DNA of 59,558 nt. Origin: a virus. Every line of letters begins with the position of its first letter. The stretch's first letter is position 1. The notes under the pieces were generated by a model that did not search any database, was not told the DNA's origin, and saw nothing but the letters and a program-made list of their open reading frames with translations. A program made the translations under genes and the position numbers. The stretch spans positions 1-59,558 of IMG/VR virus record IMGVR_UViG_3300044825_000311; one strand, 5' to 3'. This document shows, piece by piece, positions 40,776 through 49,744 of the stretch.

Positions 40776-43276
40776 TGGCGATGCTTATCAGCCGCGCAAC
40801 GGGGAACTTTACATCCTCGTCCACATGGGGCGTGGCTGATAGCGCAACGGGTTCGCAACTTACCAACCCGACTGCCATGACGGCGACGACGGCGTCCTAC
40901 GTATACTCTTCCACGTTCACCGGGACCAACACAAAAGTCTGCGATGGCGTTGTTCTATTCGTGCGCCGCGTAAACACACTTGGAACTTTCACGGTTGCGT
41001 TGTCAGATGATAACGGCGTGACCGCGACAAGGTCCGTGACTGTCGATGCCGCTGATCTTCCGGCCTCGGAGAGTTGGGTATTCTTTAAGTTCGCCAGCAC
41101 TCTTACGCTTGATGGCGGTACAGATTACAGGGTAGGTGTTGTCTCAAGCTCGGCTGGCAGCGTCAATGTCTGTAGAGACGCAACGGCAGGAAATTGGGGA
41201 AGGCTTATTTCCACAACCGATACAGCCGCCCCTGCGGCTGGCGACACGATGCTTGTCGTCGGGGAGTGGACTGGTTCTGGTGCAAGCACGGCTTATGCCG
41301 TGACAATGGACAACACCGCCACAACTGACTTCGGAACCAGTGCCACCAGCGGAACTCCTGCTCAGACAAACCCCGGTACGTTCAGCGGTATTCAGATCGG
41401 CCAGAATGGCACACTGTCGTGGGGCACTGCAGCAACCACGAATTACTATCTCAAGCTATCCGGCAACCTTGTCGTGTGGAGCGGCGGCACCTACAACATG
41501 GGAACCGTTGCGACACCGTGTCCGCGCGATAGTACCATGTACCTTCAGCTAGATTGCGCTGTAAACGGCGACTTCGGTCTCGTTGTTATGAACTTGGGCG
41601 TGTGCAACATCCAAGGTCAGTCACGCACCTCTGGAAAGAATATCACGTTCTGCCGCCTGACGGCAAACGCCGCAGCTAATGCGACCTCGTTAACGGTAGA
41701 TACCGACACTGGGTGGTTGGACAATGATCAGATCGCAGTAACGTCAACGACCCGCACTATAACTCAGTCGGAAGCTGGGTTTCTGAACGGTGCCGCTGGG
41801 GCGTCAACGCTGACGGTTGATGGTTTTGCTGGCACAGCGGGGGGCGTTCAGTTTGCACATGATGGCACTGCGCCGTTCCAAGCTGAAGTAATGTTGCTTA
41901 CTCGTAACGTACGCATCAGTGGAGCGTCTGCCTCTCTGAACGCCTACGTCCTTCTCAACTTTGTCCCGACCTGTGACTTTGATTGGGCCGAATTTTTCTG
42001 GATAGGGACAGGCACTGCGCCAAGGCGCGGCATTGAATACGGAAATAGCGGACCCACAAGCGGCGACGTAAACATCCAGTATTGCAGCATCAGAAATAGC
42101 GGTCGGTGCTTCTTTATTCTTGGGGGCGGCGGTGGCGCTTGCGTGTTCTCCAACAACACATGCTGGAACTCAACGCACGGCGTAAACTTTGCAGCGGCCA
42201 GTGGTTTGTTTACCTGTAACAACAATGTTGTGTCGCTTGTCACGACTGATCCCTGTATTACCGCCGCAAGAAACGGGACATTCGAGAACAACATTGTTTC
42301 GTCCAGCGCGTCATCCGGGTTTCTGTTTTCTGGTGCAGGGGGGCAGGGAGCGCCCACATCCTTTATTGGTAACGAAGTGCATTCGTGTACGGGTGGCGGA
42401 TTTAACATGGGCTTCTCAAGAAACTCGTCCGTATCGTGCGATGATCTGTATGCGTGGCGTTGCGGTAGCTCTGGCATAACCGCACCCGCTGCATTCGCTG
42501 ATTTGACAGTAACAAACTCCACGATCACTGGCTGTGTATTTGGATTGGCTTTTGGAAACCCCTCAAACGGGGCACAAGTTGTCATGAATAATGTGGGCAT
42601 GTCCACAGAGGCTTCCTATGCCATGACCAATGGCATAACATACGCAACCACTGCCGGGTCCGAGAGTTCCGGTCTCAGCGTTTCTCTTACCAACTGCACA
42701 ATAAACTCTTCAACCGCTGACATATCCGTGGGGCAGGGCCGCAATTGTTTTATCGCGCTGCAAAATTGTCTTCTGTCTGGTCCATCTGAGGTTGCAAACC
42801 AATCCAGCCTACTAACTACAAGTAATATCAAGTCTTCCAAACACGATCAAACGGAGGGGGCTTTCCGTTCTTGGTTTGGGACAGGACGCATTGATCGCGA
42901 CACGACCATATTCAATAACGCTGCGCCATCTGAGCGGCTGACGCCGATTAGCTCTACCCTTAAATTTCAGTCTGCCCCTCGCTTGGTCGCCGTTGACGAC
43001 GGGACTACGGTAACGGTCAATGTTTACGTTCGTAAATCAGTTGTTGGCGACGGTGCTGCTTACAATGGCGGCGAGCCTCGTCTGATCGTGAAGGCAAATC
43101 CTGCGTGCGGTATTGCGACAGATACCGTTCTTGACACTATGACCGCATCTGCCGGATCGTGGGAACAACTCACCGGGACAACTGCCACGGTGGATGCTGA
43201 CGGGGCGCTTGAGTTTGTTGTTGACTGCAACGGGACGACTGGCTGGATCAACGTGGATGACTGGAGCGTTAGCTAA
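40775..43276 (+). CDS. Tail spike 5 with beta-helix, different anchor
   Basis: 833 aa. N terminus (MAMLISRATGNFTSSSTWG) differs from the other fibres. Residues 1-190 form a beta-sandwich (carbohydrate-binding-like); 190-330 resembles a G8-type strand pattern (NPGTFSGIQIGQNGTLSWG, YLKLSGNLVVWSGGTYN); then a parallel beta-helix to about 690 with many Asn/Cys turns; and a C-terminal beta-sandwich. Likely a surface-glycan-binding or -cutting spike. Confidence 0.75.
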   Translation: MAMLISRATGNFTSSSTWGVADSATGSQLTNPTAMTATTASYVYSSTFTGTNTKVCDGVVLFVRRVNTLGTFTVALSDDNGVTATRSVTVDAADLPASESWVFFKFASTLTLDGGTDYRVGVVSSSAGSVNVCRDATAGNWGRLISTTDTAAPAAGDTMLVVGEWTGSGASTAYAVTMDNTATTDFGTSATSGTPAQTNPGTFSGIQIGQNGTLSWGTAATTNYYLKLSGNLVVWSGGTYNMGTVATPCPRDSTMYLQLDCAVNGDFGLVVMNLGVCNIQGQSRTSGKNITFCRLTANAAANATSLTVDTDTGWLDNDQIAVTSTTRTITQSEAGFLNGAAGASTLTVDGFAGTAGGVQFAHDGTAPFQAEVMLLTRNVRISGASASLNAYVLLNFVPTCDFDWAEFFWIGTGTAPRRGIEYGNSGPTSGDVNIQYCSIRNSGRCFFILGGGGGACVFSNNTCWNSTHGVNFAAASGLFTCNNNVVSLVTTDPCITAARNGTFENNIVSSSASSGFLFSGAGGQGAPTSFIGNEVHSCTGGGFNMGFSRNSSVSCDDLYAWRCGSSGITAPAAFADLTVTNSTITGCVFGLAFGNPSNGAQVVMNNVGMSTEASYAMTNGITYATTAGSESSGLSVSLTNCTINSSTADISVGQGRNCFIALQNCLLSGPSEVANQSSLLTTSNIKSSKHDQTEGAFRSWFGTGRIDRDTTIFNNAAPSERLTPISSTLKFQSAPRLVAVDDGTTVTVNVYVRKSVVGDGAAYNGGEPRLIVKANPACGIATDTVLDTMTASAGSWEQLTGTTATVDADGALEFVVDCNGTTGWINVDDWSVS

Positions 43277-43464
43277 TGGCAACCCCTAGTGTAGACGGTG
43301 CTAGATACTGGGTAAACGGCTTACCTGTAGATGGGTTACAGCAAGCTACTAAAGATGCCGGTGCGACGAAGTATTGGGTGAACGGCCTACCGATGGATTT
43401 TCTAGCGTCCTATGCAGCACCGGCTGCTAATACTAAAAGGACATTTGGGATTATTATCCAGTAA
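43276..43464 (+). CDS. Small protein with duplicated YWVNGLP motif (62 aa)
   Basis: Contains RYWVNGLPVDGLQ and KYWVNGLPMDFLA, 23 residues apart, an internal duplication. Coupled to the spike gene by TAATG. Probably a virion or fibre part; function unknown. Confidence 0.6.
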   Translation: MATPSVDGARYWVNGLPVDGLQQATKDAGATKYWVNGLPMDFLASYAAPAANTKRTFGIIIQ

Positions 43465-43483
43465 CAAAGCGGTACGAAAGCAG

Positions 43484-43741
43484 ATGGCGGCGGTGAATAT
43501 CTTGGAAGCGGATACTATTAAAGTTCTCAACATGCTTATGCAGTGGATCATTGCGCCAGTGGCTGCGTTTGTTTGGTTTCTGTATCAGAAGCAGCAGAAC
43601 CACTCGACAGCCATCGCTGTTCTTCAAGCAGAAACAGCCACTGCCCGCATGGCTCATGATCGGGAGATTAAGGAAATCCGTGAGACTAGCCGCGCTATCA
43701 TGGCCAAGTTGGACAGTATCGAAGAGGCACTGCGCAAATGA
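43484..43741 (+). CDS. Membrane protein with coiled coil, lysis cassette
   Basis: 85 aa from ATG 43484. One transmembrane segment (about 14-36: LNMLMQWIIAPVAAFVWFLY) followed by a long charged helix. The layout is like XhlA or an inner-membrane spanin-like/antiholin protein. It overlaps the endolysin start as ATGA, which supports a lysis role. Confidence 0.65.
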   Translation: MAAVNILEADTIKVLNMLMQWIIAPVAAFVWFLYQKQQNHSTAIAVLQAETATARMAHDREIKEIRETSRAIMAKLDSIEEALRK

Positions 43742-44127
43742 TCTTGAACACTGTATCTGAGAAGCGCCTGCGCGGTGTCCATCCCGATTTGGTGCGTGTC
43801 GTGCGCCGCTGTGCTACTGATTGGGCTGACCCCGAAACCGGGTTTATCGTCACGCAAGGACTGCGCACCTTAGAAGAACAGAAGCTGCTCAAGGCCAAGG
43901 GTGCATCCCGCACCCTGCGTTCTCGCCATTTGACTGGTCATGCTGTCGATCTGGCTGTATCTGTTCAGGGGCAAATTCGCTGGGACTGGCCGCTGTACGC
44001 CAAACTGGCTAAGGCTATGAAGGCTGCCGCAAAGGTAGAAAAAGTGCCGCTCGAATGGGGCGGCGACTGGACTTCATTCAAAGACGGTCCACATTTTCAA
44101 CTGCCGTGGTCTAAGTACCCGGTATAA
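43738..44127 (+). CDS. Endolysin, M15-type L,D-peptidase
   Basis: 129 aa. VanY/M15 motif SRHLTGHAVD (His64, Asp71) and GPHFQ (His119) provide zinc ligands; LEWGGDW contains the catalytic Glu106. It cuts the peptidoglycan stem peptide. No signal peptide, so it needs the holin encoded next. Confidence 0.9.
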   Translation: MILNTVSEKRLRGVHPDLVRVVRRCATDWADPETGFIVTQGLRTLEEQKLLKAKGASRTLRSRHLTGHAVDLAVSVQGQIRWDWPLYAKLAKAMKAAAKVEKVPLEWGGDWTSFKDGPHFQLPWSKYPV

Positions 44128-44140
44128 CTAGGAGGTCGCC

Positions 44141-44311
44141 ATGACCAAAGACGCAGTGTTGGGTATTGTTCGTCACGTTCTTACGTTTGCTGGCGGTTAT
44201 ATTGCCGCTAAGGGTATTGCAGATCAGGCGCTTGTTAACGAAGCCGTTGGTGCTGCTGTAACCCTTATTGGCGTTGTCTGGTCGATTGCACAGAAGCGGG
44301 CAGTTGCGTGA
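44141..44311 (+). CDS. Holin (Pam3 gp28-like)
   Basis: 56 aa from ATG 44141 with a strong AGGAGG site. VRHVLTFAGGYIAAKG and VGAAVTLIGVVWSIAQKR are two short hydrophobic helices matching the Pam3 gp28 putative holin family, with a basic C-terminal end. It would make the membrane lesion that frees the M15 endolysin. Confidence 0.8.
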   Translation: MTKDAVLGIVRHVLTFAGGYIAAKGIADQALVNEAVGAAVTLIGVVWSIAQKRAVA

Positions 44312-44553
44312 CTTGGTTTGAGATAGCTGCGACGGTTGTGCTGCTGGTAGGGCTTGGAGCAGGAGCCTTTCTCGTAGCACAACGTCCTGCTTTCTGGATG
44401 GGGCTTGGCTCCCATTTATTGACAGCTATGTGGCCAACCATCGTAAAGTATGTTACCAAGCGTAATTCGCCGGAAGTTGAAGCCAAGATGCACGAATGTA
44501 TTCGACGTGGCGGCACTTGGGACAACTTCCGCAAGAAATGTAGGGACAAGTAG
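44308..44553 (+). CDS. Membrane protein after the holin (81 aa), GTG start
   Basis: GTG 44308 overlaps the holin stop (GTGA). Residues 5-25 are a transmembrane helix (IAATVVLLVGLGAGAFLV), a second hydrophobic stretch follows, and the C terminus is basic with two Cys (KMHECIRRGGTWDNFRKKC). A further lysis protein is plausible; not recognised. Confidence 0.6.
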   Translation: MTWFEIAATVVLLVGLGAGAFLVAQRPAFWMGLGSHLLTAMWPTIVKYVTKRNSPEVEAKMHECIRRGGTWDNFRKKCRDK

Positions 44554-46605
44554 ATGGCTGGACTGACACTCCTCCGCGTAGTTAGCGGTGACGAACTTGT
44601 GAAGCAGGAACGTGCCCGTGTTGATGCTGAACTTCAGGCGCGGCAGAACAACCCCGTCATCCTAGGACTTGCAGCCCATTTGCGTACCTGTTGGGACGCA
44701 GCCCGTATGGCGAAGAACCCTATCAACGACCTGATGTTGAAGGCTCTGCGCCAGCGCAATGGTGAGTACGAACCGGACAAGCTCGACGCGATCAGGTCGC
44801 AGGGCGGCTCCGAAGTCTACATGATGATTACTGAGATTAAGTGTCGTGCAGCAGAAAGCTGGCTGCGTGACATTCTCATGGATAACGGCTCTCCTCCGTG
44901 GGATATCCAGCCAACTCCTGAGCCTGATCTATCCCCCGTTCAGATGGAAGAACTCAAGCAGGCGTTTGCCGAGCAGACCCTGCTCACTATTCAGCAGACG
45001 GGTCAGGCTCCGACCCGGCAGGATTTGCTGGAACTTAAAGAGATCGTGTCACAGCAGTTCCGCTTTAAGGTCCTTCAAGCGGCGCAGAACCGCGTAGATA
45101 AGATGAAGGTCAGGATTGATGACCAGCTTGCGCAAGGTGGGTGGTCCGACGCCTTCAATGAGTTCATCACCGATTTGGTGACGTTCCCCTGCGCATTCCT
45201 CAAGGGGCCTATCGTCCGTCGCCAGAGGTACTTGAAGTGGACGCAGAGTCCAGATGGCAAGATGCAGGTTGAACCCGGTGAGCGTATCGCTCCTGAGTTC
45301 GAGCGTGTTAGCCCGTTTGACATTTACCCCGAGCCGGGGATTACGCGCCTGAACGATGGGTATCTTTTTGAGCGCCACGAGCTTTCGCGGCAGGCACTCG
45401 CTGATCTTATCGGCGTACCCGGTTACGACGAGCAGGCTATCCGTAAGGCGCTGGAACTTGGACCTTCATCTACGTGGATCAATGACCCTGATGAGGATAT
45501 GCGCGACGAGGAAGAGCGCAAGTATTATACCGAGATGCGTCCGACTGATGTGTTTGATGCGCTTGAGTTCTGGGGCAAAGTGTCCGGTGCCATGCTCCGT
45601 GAATGGGGTATGACAGAAGCCGAAGTCCCTGACGAGGCCAAGGAGTATGATGCCAACGTATGGCTGGTCGGAAACATGGTTATCAAAGCCGTGTTGAACT
45701 ACGACCCGCTGGGCGAGAAGCCTTACGCCAAGACTTCGTTTATCAAAACGCCCGGTTCTTTCTGGGGCCGCGCCATCCCCGAAATCATCGAAGACCTACA
45801 GAACGTATGTAACGCTGCCGCTCGTGCGCTCGTTAACAACATGGGTATTGCATCTGGTCCGCAGGTTGAGATCAACCTTGAGCGTATCCCGCCGAATGAA
45901 GAGATTACCCAGATGCACCCGTGGAAAATCTGGCAGGTGCTTAATGACCCGCTAGGTTCGTCTGCCCCGGCAGTGCGGTTTAACCAGCCGAACGATAACT
46001 CCTCCACCTTGATGGCAGTCTATGAGCGGTTCAGCCGTTTGGCTGACGACCATTCGGGTATCCCATCCTACATCTATGGCGACACCGATGTGCAGGGTGC
46101 CGGACGTACTGCGTCCGGTCTATCGATGTTGATGGGATCGGCGGGCAAGAGCATCCGTCAGGTTGTCATGCACATTGACCATGACATCGTGAAACCGGTT
46201 ATTCAGCGCCAGTTTGTTTATAACATGCGGTATGACGACGACGAGAGCATCAAGGGTGATGCGCAGATCGTACCCCGTGGTGCTGTTAATCTTGCGGTTA
46301 AGGAGACCACGAACGTCAGGCGCGTTGAGTTCCTTAACGCCACCGCCAACGAGATCGACATGGGTATCATTGGTCCGAATGGTCGTGCTGCTATCCTGCG
46401 CGAGATCGCCAAGGGGCTGCAGATGCCGGTTGATGAAGTTGTTCCGTCGCGGGAAACGCTTGCGTTCAAGCAGAAAGCCGTTGAGCAGCAGGCCGCCATG
46501 CAGATGTCGCAGCAGGGTAGTATGCCCGGAGCGCAGAACATGGACGTTGGCGGCACCCCCGCTGGCGGGACTAATCTCGTAGCTAACCAGCAGACCGGCA
46601 GATGA
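44554..46605 (+). CDS. Portal protein
   Basis: 683 aa, similar in length to P22-type portals (about 725). Helical wing and crown style, with MMITEIKCRAAESWLRDIL, LNDGYLFERHELSRQAL, SFWGRAIPEIIEDLQ and GAGRTASGLSMLMGSAGK, all typical of podovirus head-to-tail joining proteins. It lies ahead of scaffold and coat genes as expected. Confidence 0.85.
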   Translation: MAGLTLLRVVSGDELVKQERARVDAELQARQNNPVILGLAAHLRTCWDAARMAKNPINDLMLKALRQRNGEYEPDKLDAIRSQGGSEVYMMITEIKCRAAESWLRDILMDNGSPPWDIQPTPEPDLSPVQMEELKQAFAEQTLLTIQQTGQAPTRQDLLELKEIVSQQFRFKVLQAAQNRVDKMKVRIDDQLAQGGWSDAFNEFITDLVTFPCAFLKGPIVRRQRYLKWTQSPDGKMQVEPGERIAPEFERVSPFDIYPEPGITRLNDGYLFERHELSRQALADLIGVPGYDEQAIRKALELGPSSTWINDPDEDMRDEEERKYYTEMRPTDVFDALEFWGKVSGAMLREWGMTEAEVPDEAKEYDANVWLVGNMVIKAVLNYDPLGEKPYAKTSFIKTPGSFWGRAIPEIIEDLQNVCNAAARALVNNMGIASGPQVEINLERIPPNEEITQMHPWKIWQVLNDPLGSSAPAVRFNQPNDNSSTLMAVYERFSRLADDHSGIPSYIYGDTDVQGAGRTASGLSMLMGSAGKSIRQVVMHIDHDIVKPVIQRQFVYNMRYDDDESIKGDAQIVPRGAVNLAVKETTNVRRVEFLNATANEIDMGIIGPNGRAAILREIAKGLQMPVDEVVPSRETLAFKQKAVEQQAAMQMSQQGSMPGAQNMDVGGTPAGGTNLVANQQTGR

Positions 46606-46829
46606 TCCGCCCAGAACCAGAATTAGTTCAGCTACTCGCTCGTGTCGCTACACACTACCCAGATGTAGTGAAGTGGATGAACGATTGGCGACAGCACGAA
46701 CTTGAGCAGCTACCCAATGTGTCGGCAACCAGCGTGTCGCTTGCACAGGGTAGATGCCAAGTATTGACAGAACTCTGTAAACTTGTTAACCAATCTCGTG
46801 ATTTAGCTGCACAATCGAATAAACGATAG
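46602..46829 (+). CDS. Small protein after portal (75 aa)
   Basis: Helical, with LVQLLARVATHYPDVVKWMNDW; position between portal and scaffold is typical of small head-assembly proteins. Coupled to the portal stop (ATGA). Not recognised. Confidence 0.6.
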   Translation: MIRPEPELVQLLARVATHYPDVVKWMNDWRQHELEQLPNVSATSVSLAQGRCQVLTELCKLVNQSRDLAAQSNKR

Positions 46830-46868
46830 CAGAGAACACTAGCACGCACACCGAGAGGAGCGTTTGTA

Positions 46869-47861
46869 ATGGCCCTACCCGAGCAGTTAAGAAAGCAGTC
46901 TGAGGCTATCTCCAAGTTCTACGAGACCCCTCCCGCCGACGAAGCAGCCGCATCGGCTGACACTTCGGGCGATGAGTTGCCCCCGAACGAAGAAGCCAAC
47001 AGTGCCGTCGTCTCTGCACCTGAAGCCGCGCCTAACGAGCAAGGGCGACCGGCTACCACCAATGAAACTGCTGAACAGCGTTATCGCACCCTTCAGGGTA
47101 TGTATAATGCTGACACGTCTCGCCTTCGCGCGGACAAGCAGGAACTTACTTCGCGGGTTGAGCAGCTTGAAAAGCTGCTTTCTTCGCTATCTTCGGCCCC
47201 TGCACAGCCAGCGCAGGTCCAGTCTAAGCATGTTACGGACAAAGACATTGAGGAGTATGGCGACTCTATTGACGTTATGCGGCGCGTAACGAAGGAAGAG
47301 ACGGCGTACTACCAGCAGAAGATTGCTGCATTGGAAGGCACTATTCGTGATCTCCATGCCAGCGTCGTTCCGCGTGTCGAGCAAGTCGCACAGCGACAGG
47401 CAGTGTCTGCCGAACAGGGCTTCTGGTCTGATCTGACAGCAGCCGTACCGAACTGGCGGGACATCAACCAGAACGCCGACTTCCATTCTTGGCTTCTTGA
47501 GGTCGATCCTCTGACTGGCATGAACCGGCAGAGCCATCTTGAGAACGCTCAGAGGTCGCTTGACGTTCGTCGCGTTGCTGCGTTCTTCACGACGTGGCAG
47601 GGGAACAGCGGCCACCGCATTGCTCAAGAACCTCGGGACGCTGCAAAGTCTCAGCTAGAGAAGCAGGTTTCTCCCGGTCGTGGCCGTACAGCGGCTGCAC
47701 CCGTGGATAACCAGACCAAGACGTACTCGACCAAGGACATTTCCAAGTTCTTTGACGATGTACGTAAGGGTGCTTACAAAGGCCGTGAGACCGAGCGCGA
47801 CCGTATCGAACGCGATATCTTCGCCGCACAGCGCGAAAATCGCATTGTCGCAACTGGTTAA
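46869..47861 (+). CDS. Scaffold protein
   Basis: 330 aa, acidic N-terminal half with Glu/Ala/Pro-rich disorder (20-60), central coiled coil (RLRADKQELTSRVEQLEKLLS), and a basic C terminus (FFDDVRKGAYKGRETERDRIE). Directly upstream of the coat gene. It should guide prohead assembly. Confidence 0.75.
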   Translation: MALPEQLRKQSEAISKFYETPPADEAAASADTSGDELPPNEEANSAVVSAPEAAPNEQGRPATTNETAEQRYRTLQGMYNADTSRLRADKQELTSRVEQLEKLLSSLSSAPAQPAQVQSKHVTDKDIEEYGDSIDVMRRVTKEETAYYQQKIAALEGTIRDLHASVVPRVEQVAQRQAVSAEQGFWSDLTAAVPNWRDINQNADFHSWLLEVDPLTGMNRQSHLENAQRSLDVRRVAAFFTTWQGNSGHRIAQEPRDAAKSQLEKQVSPGRGRTAAAPVDNQTKTYSTKDISKFFDDVRKGAYKGRETERDRIERDIFAAQRENRIVATG

Positions 47862-47874
47862 ACGGAGCCTTTAG

Positions 47875-48798
47875 ATGGCATTTCCTGTCGCACCCGGTCG
47901 CCCGAATTACTCGGGTAACTTCATCCCCGAAATCTGGTCGGGGAAGCTGATTGAGAACTTCTACGACGCCACTGTTCTCGCAGCTATTTCCAATACTGAC
48001 TACGAAGGCGAGATCAAGGGTCAGGGAGATACGGTCAATATCCGTACCACCCCGAACATCACGATCCGCGACTACGTGAAGGGTCAGAACCTTGTCGTGG
48101 AAAACCCCGACAAGCCGAAGCTCCAGCTTCTTATCGACAAGGGCGAATACTTCGCTTGCGTCGAGGACGATATCGATAAGGTCCAGTCTGACATCAAGCT
48201 CATGGACGAGTGGTCCAAGGACGCTTCTGAGCAGATGAAGATCAAGATCGACCAGCGCGTTCTGACCGACATCCTGCCCGACGTTGCCGCTATCAACAAG
48301 GGTACGGCTGCTGGCCGCATCTCTGGTGCGTTCAACCTCGGCTCTTCCGTCTCCCCGCTCACCGTCTCCAAGGACGGCGCGGGCGGCACGACCCCGGTCA
48401 CTGATCTGATCGTTGACATGGGCACCGTGCTTGACGAAGCCAACTGCCCCGAGAGCGGTCGCTTCCTTGTGATCCCGGCCCGTATGGCTGGCCTCATCAA
48501 GAAGTCCGAACTCAAGGACGCTTCGCTGACCGGTGACAGCCAGTCGGTGATGCGCAACGGGCGTCTCGGCATGATCGACCGTTTCACGATCTATGTCAGC
48601 CACAACCTCAACGTCTCCTCGGGTAAGTTCAGCATCATCGCTGGCACGAAGATGGGCCTCACCTTCGCATCGCAGATGACGGAGATGGAGACCATCCGCT
48701 CGGAAACGACCTTTGGCGACATCATCCGTGGTCTTCAGGTTTACGGCTACAAGGTCGTTAAGCCGGAAGCTCTCACGACCGCCGTCGTCCAGTTCTAA
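47875..48798 (+). CDS. Major capsid protein
   Basis: 307 aa with HK97-fold style: N-arm APGRPNYSGNFIPEIWSGK, E-loop region with KGQGDTVNIRTTP, spine helix with MDEWSKDASEQMKIKIDQRV, and P-domain strands SGRFLVIPARMAGLI and IAGTKMGLTFASQM. GGAG precedes the ATG. The most abundant virion protein by expectation. Confidence 0.85.
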   Translation: MAFPVAPGRPNYSGNFIPEIWSGKLIENFYDATVLAAISNTDYEGEIKGQGDTVNIRTTPNITIRDYVKGQNLVVENPDKPKLQLLIDKGEYFACVEDDIDKVQSDIKLMDEWSKDASEQMKIKIDQRVLTDILPDVAAINKGTAAGRISGAFNLGSSVSPLTVSKDGAGGTTPVTDLIVDMGTVLDEANCPESGRFLVIPARMAGLIKKSELKDASLTGDSQSVMRNGRLGMIDRFTIYVSHNLNVSSGKFSIIAGTKMGLTFASQMTEMETIRSETTFGDIIRGLQVYGYKVVKPEALTTAVVQF

Positions 48799-48811
48799 GG
48801 AGACCTGATCC

Positions 48812-49282
48812 ATGGTTGCCTATACCGATAGCCTCGGCATCAATAAGGGTTCCATTGCCCTTGCTGCCTCGTACACCAATCACTTCTCGGTGATGGACTA
48901 CGTCATCGACTTTGCCAAGATCGCCGCTGCGCGTTCTGCTGCCGGTGCTGCTGCACTGGCAGCTACCGACACGCTGGTCCTCGCTACCCTCCCGAAGGGT
49001 ACGATGATCGTCGGCGGTATGGTGAAGCTGCTCAAGGCTGAAGGTGCCGCTGGCACCATCGACCTCGGCATCACCGGCTCGCTGACGCTGTTCGCCAACG
49101 ACTTCGACTGCAACACCACGGTGAACACCATCGTCGGAGCCACCACGGCCTCGGCGCTCACGGCGGACACCAATGTGGTGATGACGGTCAACACCAACGC
49201 CATCGACGTCAGCCGCGTGCTGCTGTCCATTGTCGTGGTGGATGTCATGGCCAACCCCGGTTCGATCCCCAACGTAACGTAA
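48812..49282 (+). CDS. Head decoration-type protein (156 aa)
   Basis: Beta-rich, Ala/Thr-rich (LALVATDTLVLATLPKGT-like strand pattern, IDLGITGSLTLFAND). It directly follows the coat gene and precedes a hairpin. A decoration or head-completion role is likely from position; no firm family. Confidence 0.6.
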   Translation: MVAYTDSLGINKGSIALAASYTNHFSVMDYVIDFAKIAAARSAAGAAALAATDTLVLATLPKGTMIVGGMVKLLKAEGAAGTIDLGITGSLTLFANDFDCNTTVNTIVGATTASALTADTNVVMTVNTNAIDVSRVLLSIVVVDVMANPGSIPNVT

Positions 49283-49286
49283 TGGC

Positions 49287-49309
49287 GGGGGCGTAAGCCC
49301 CCTCCTTTC
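49287..49309 (+). terminator. Hairpin after the decoration-type gene
   Basis: GGGGGC-GTAA-GCCCCC followed by TCCTTTC. A 6-bp GC stem with a GNRA-like loop and pyrimidine-rich tail: a partial terminator or mRNA stabiliser. Confidence 0.55.
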
Positions 49310-49323
49310 ATAGGAGAGAACTC

Positions 49324-49701
49324 ATGGGTGTTTATACCGGTATTGCTCAGGATAACGTAAACATTACCAGTGGTAATGCCGTTCTCCAGAGCGTACGTGT
49401 TACGAACAATGCCCCGCCTGCAATCAAGACGGCTTCGTTTACGCTTGGCGCGAACGAGAATTTCGTGATTGTAAACGGTGCTGCCGCCAACGTGACTGTT
49501 ACGCTTCCGGCTGCTTCGTCTGCTCCGGGTCGTGTTGTCACGATCAAGAACTTGTCGGCCTCTTACACGGTGATCTCGGCATCGTCCAACGTGAAGCCGA
49601 TTGGCTCCGACACCGCAGGCACGGCGATCCTCGCCGCTTCCGCTGGTGCTTGGGCCACGCTGGTGAGCGACGGAACGAACTGGGTCATTATGGCCTCGTA
49701 A
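49324..49701 (+). CDS. Beta-rich virion protein (125 aa)
   Basis: Thr/Val/Ala-rich, with VTVTLPAASSAPGRVVTIKN, a stretch shared with tip domains of phage fibres, and GAWATLVSDGTNWV. Located between head and tail-fibre-like genes, bounded by two hairpins. Possibly a head fibre or decoration subunit. Confidence 0.6.
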   Translation: MGVYTGIAQDNVNITSGNAVLQSVRVTNNAPPAIKTASFTLGANENFVIVNGAAANVTVTLPAASSAPGRVVTIKNLSASYTVISASSNVKPIGSDTAGTAILAASAGAWATLVSDGTNWVIMAS

Positions 49702-49704
49702 TGG

Positions 49705-49728
49705 TGGGGGCTTCGGCCCCCATCTTTC
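49705..49728 (+). terminator. TTCG-loop terminator
   Basis: TGGGGGC-TTCG-GCCCCCA followed by TCTTTCT: a 7-bp stem with a very stable UUCG loop and a U-rich tail just after the 49324-49701 gene. Confidence 0.7.
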
Positions 49729-49744
49729 TATTAAAGGGGTTCCA

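Noticed and set aside
46764-46792. TTGACA-17-TAACCA as a promoter for scaffold and coat genes
   Set aside because: Good -35 and spacing but poor -10, and it lies inside a coding region; not enough to list.
47587-48813. 408-codon open frame on the minus strand
   Set aside because: Antisense of scaffold end and coat gene. Asp/Val/Leu-rich mirror of the coat sequence, without support.
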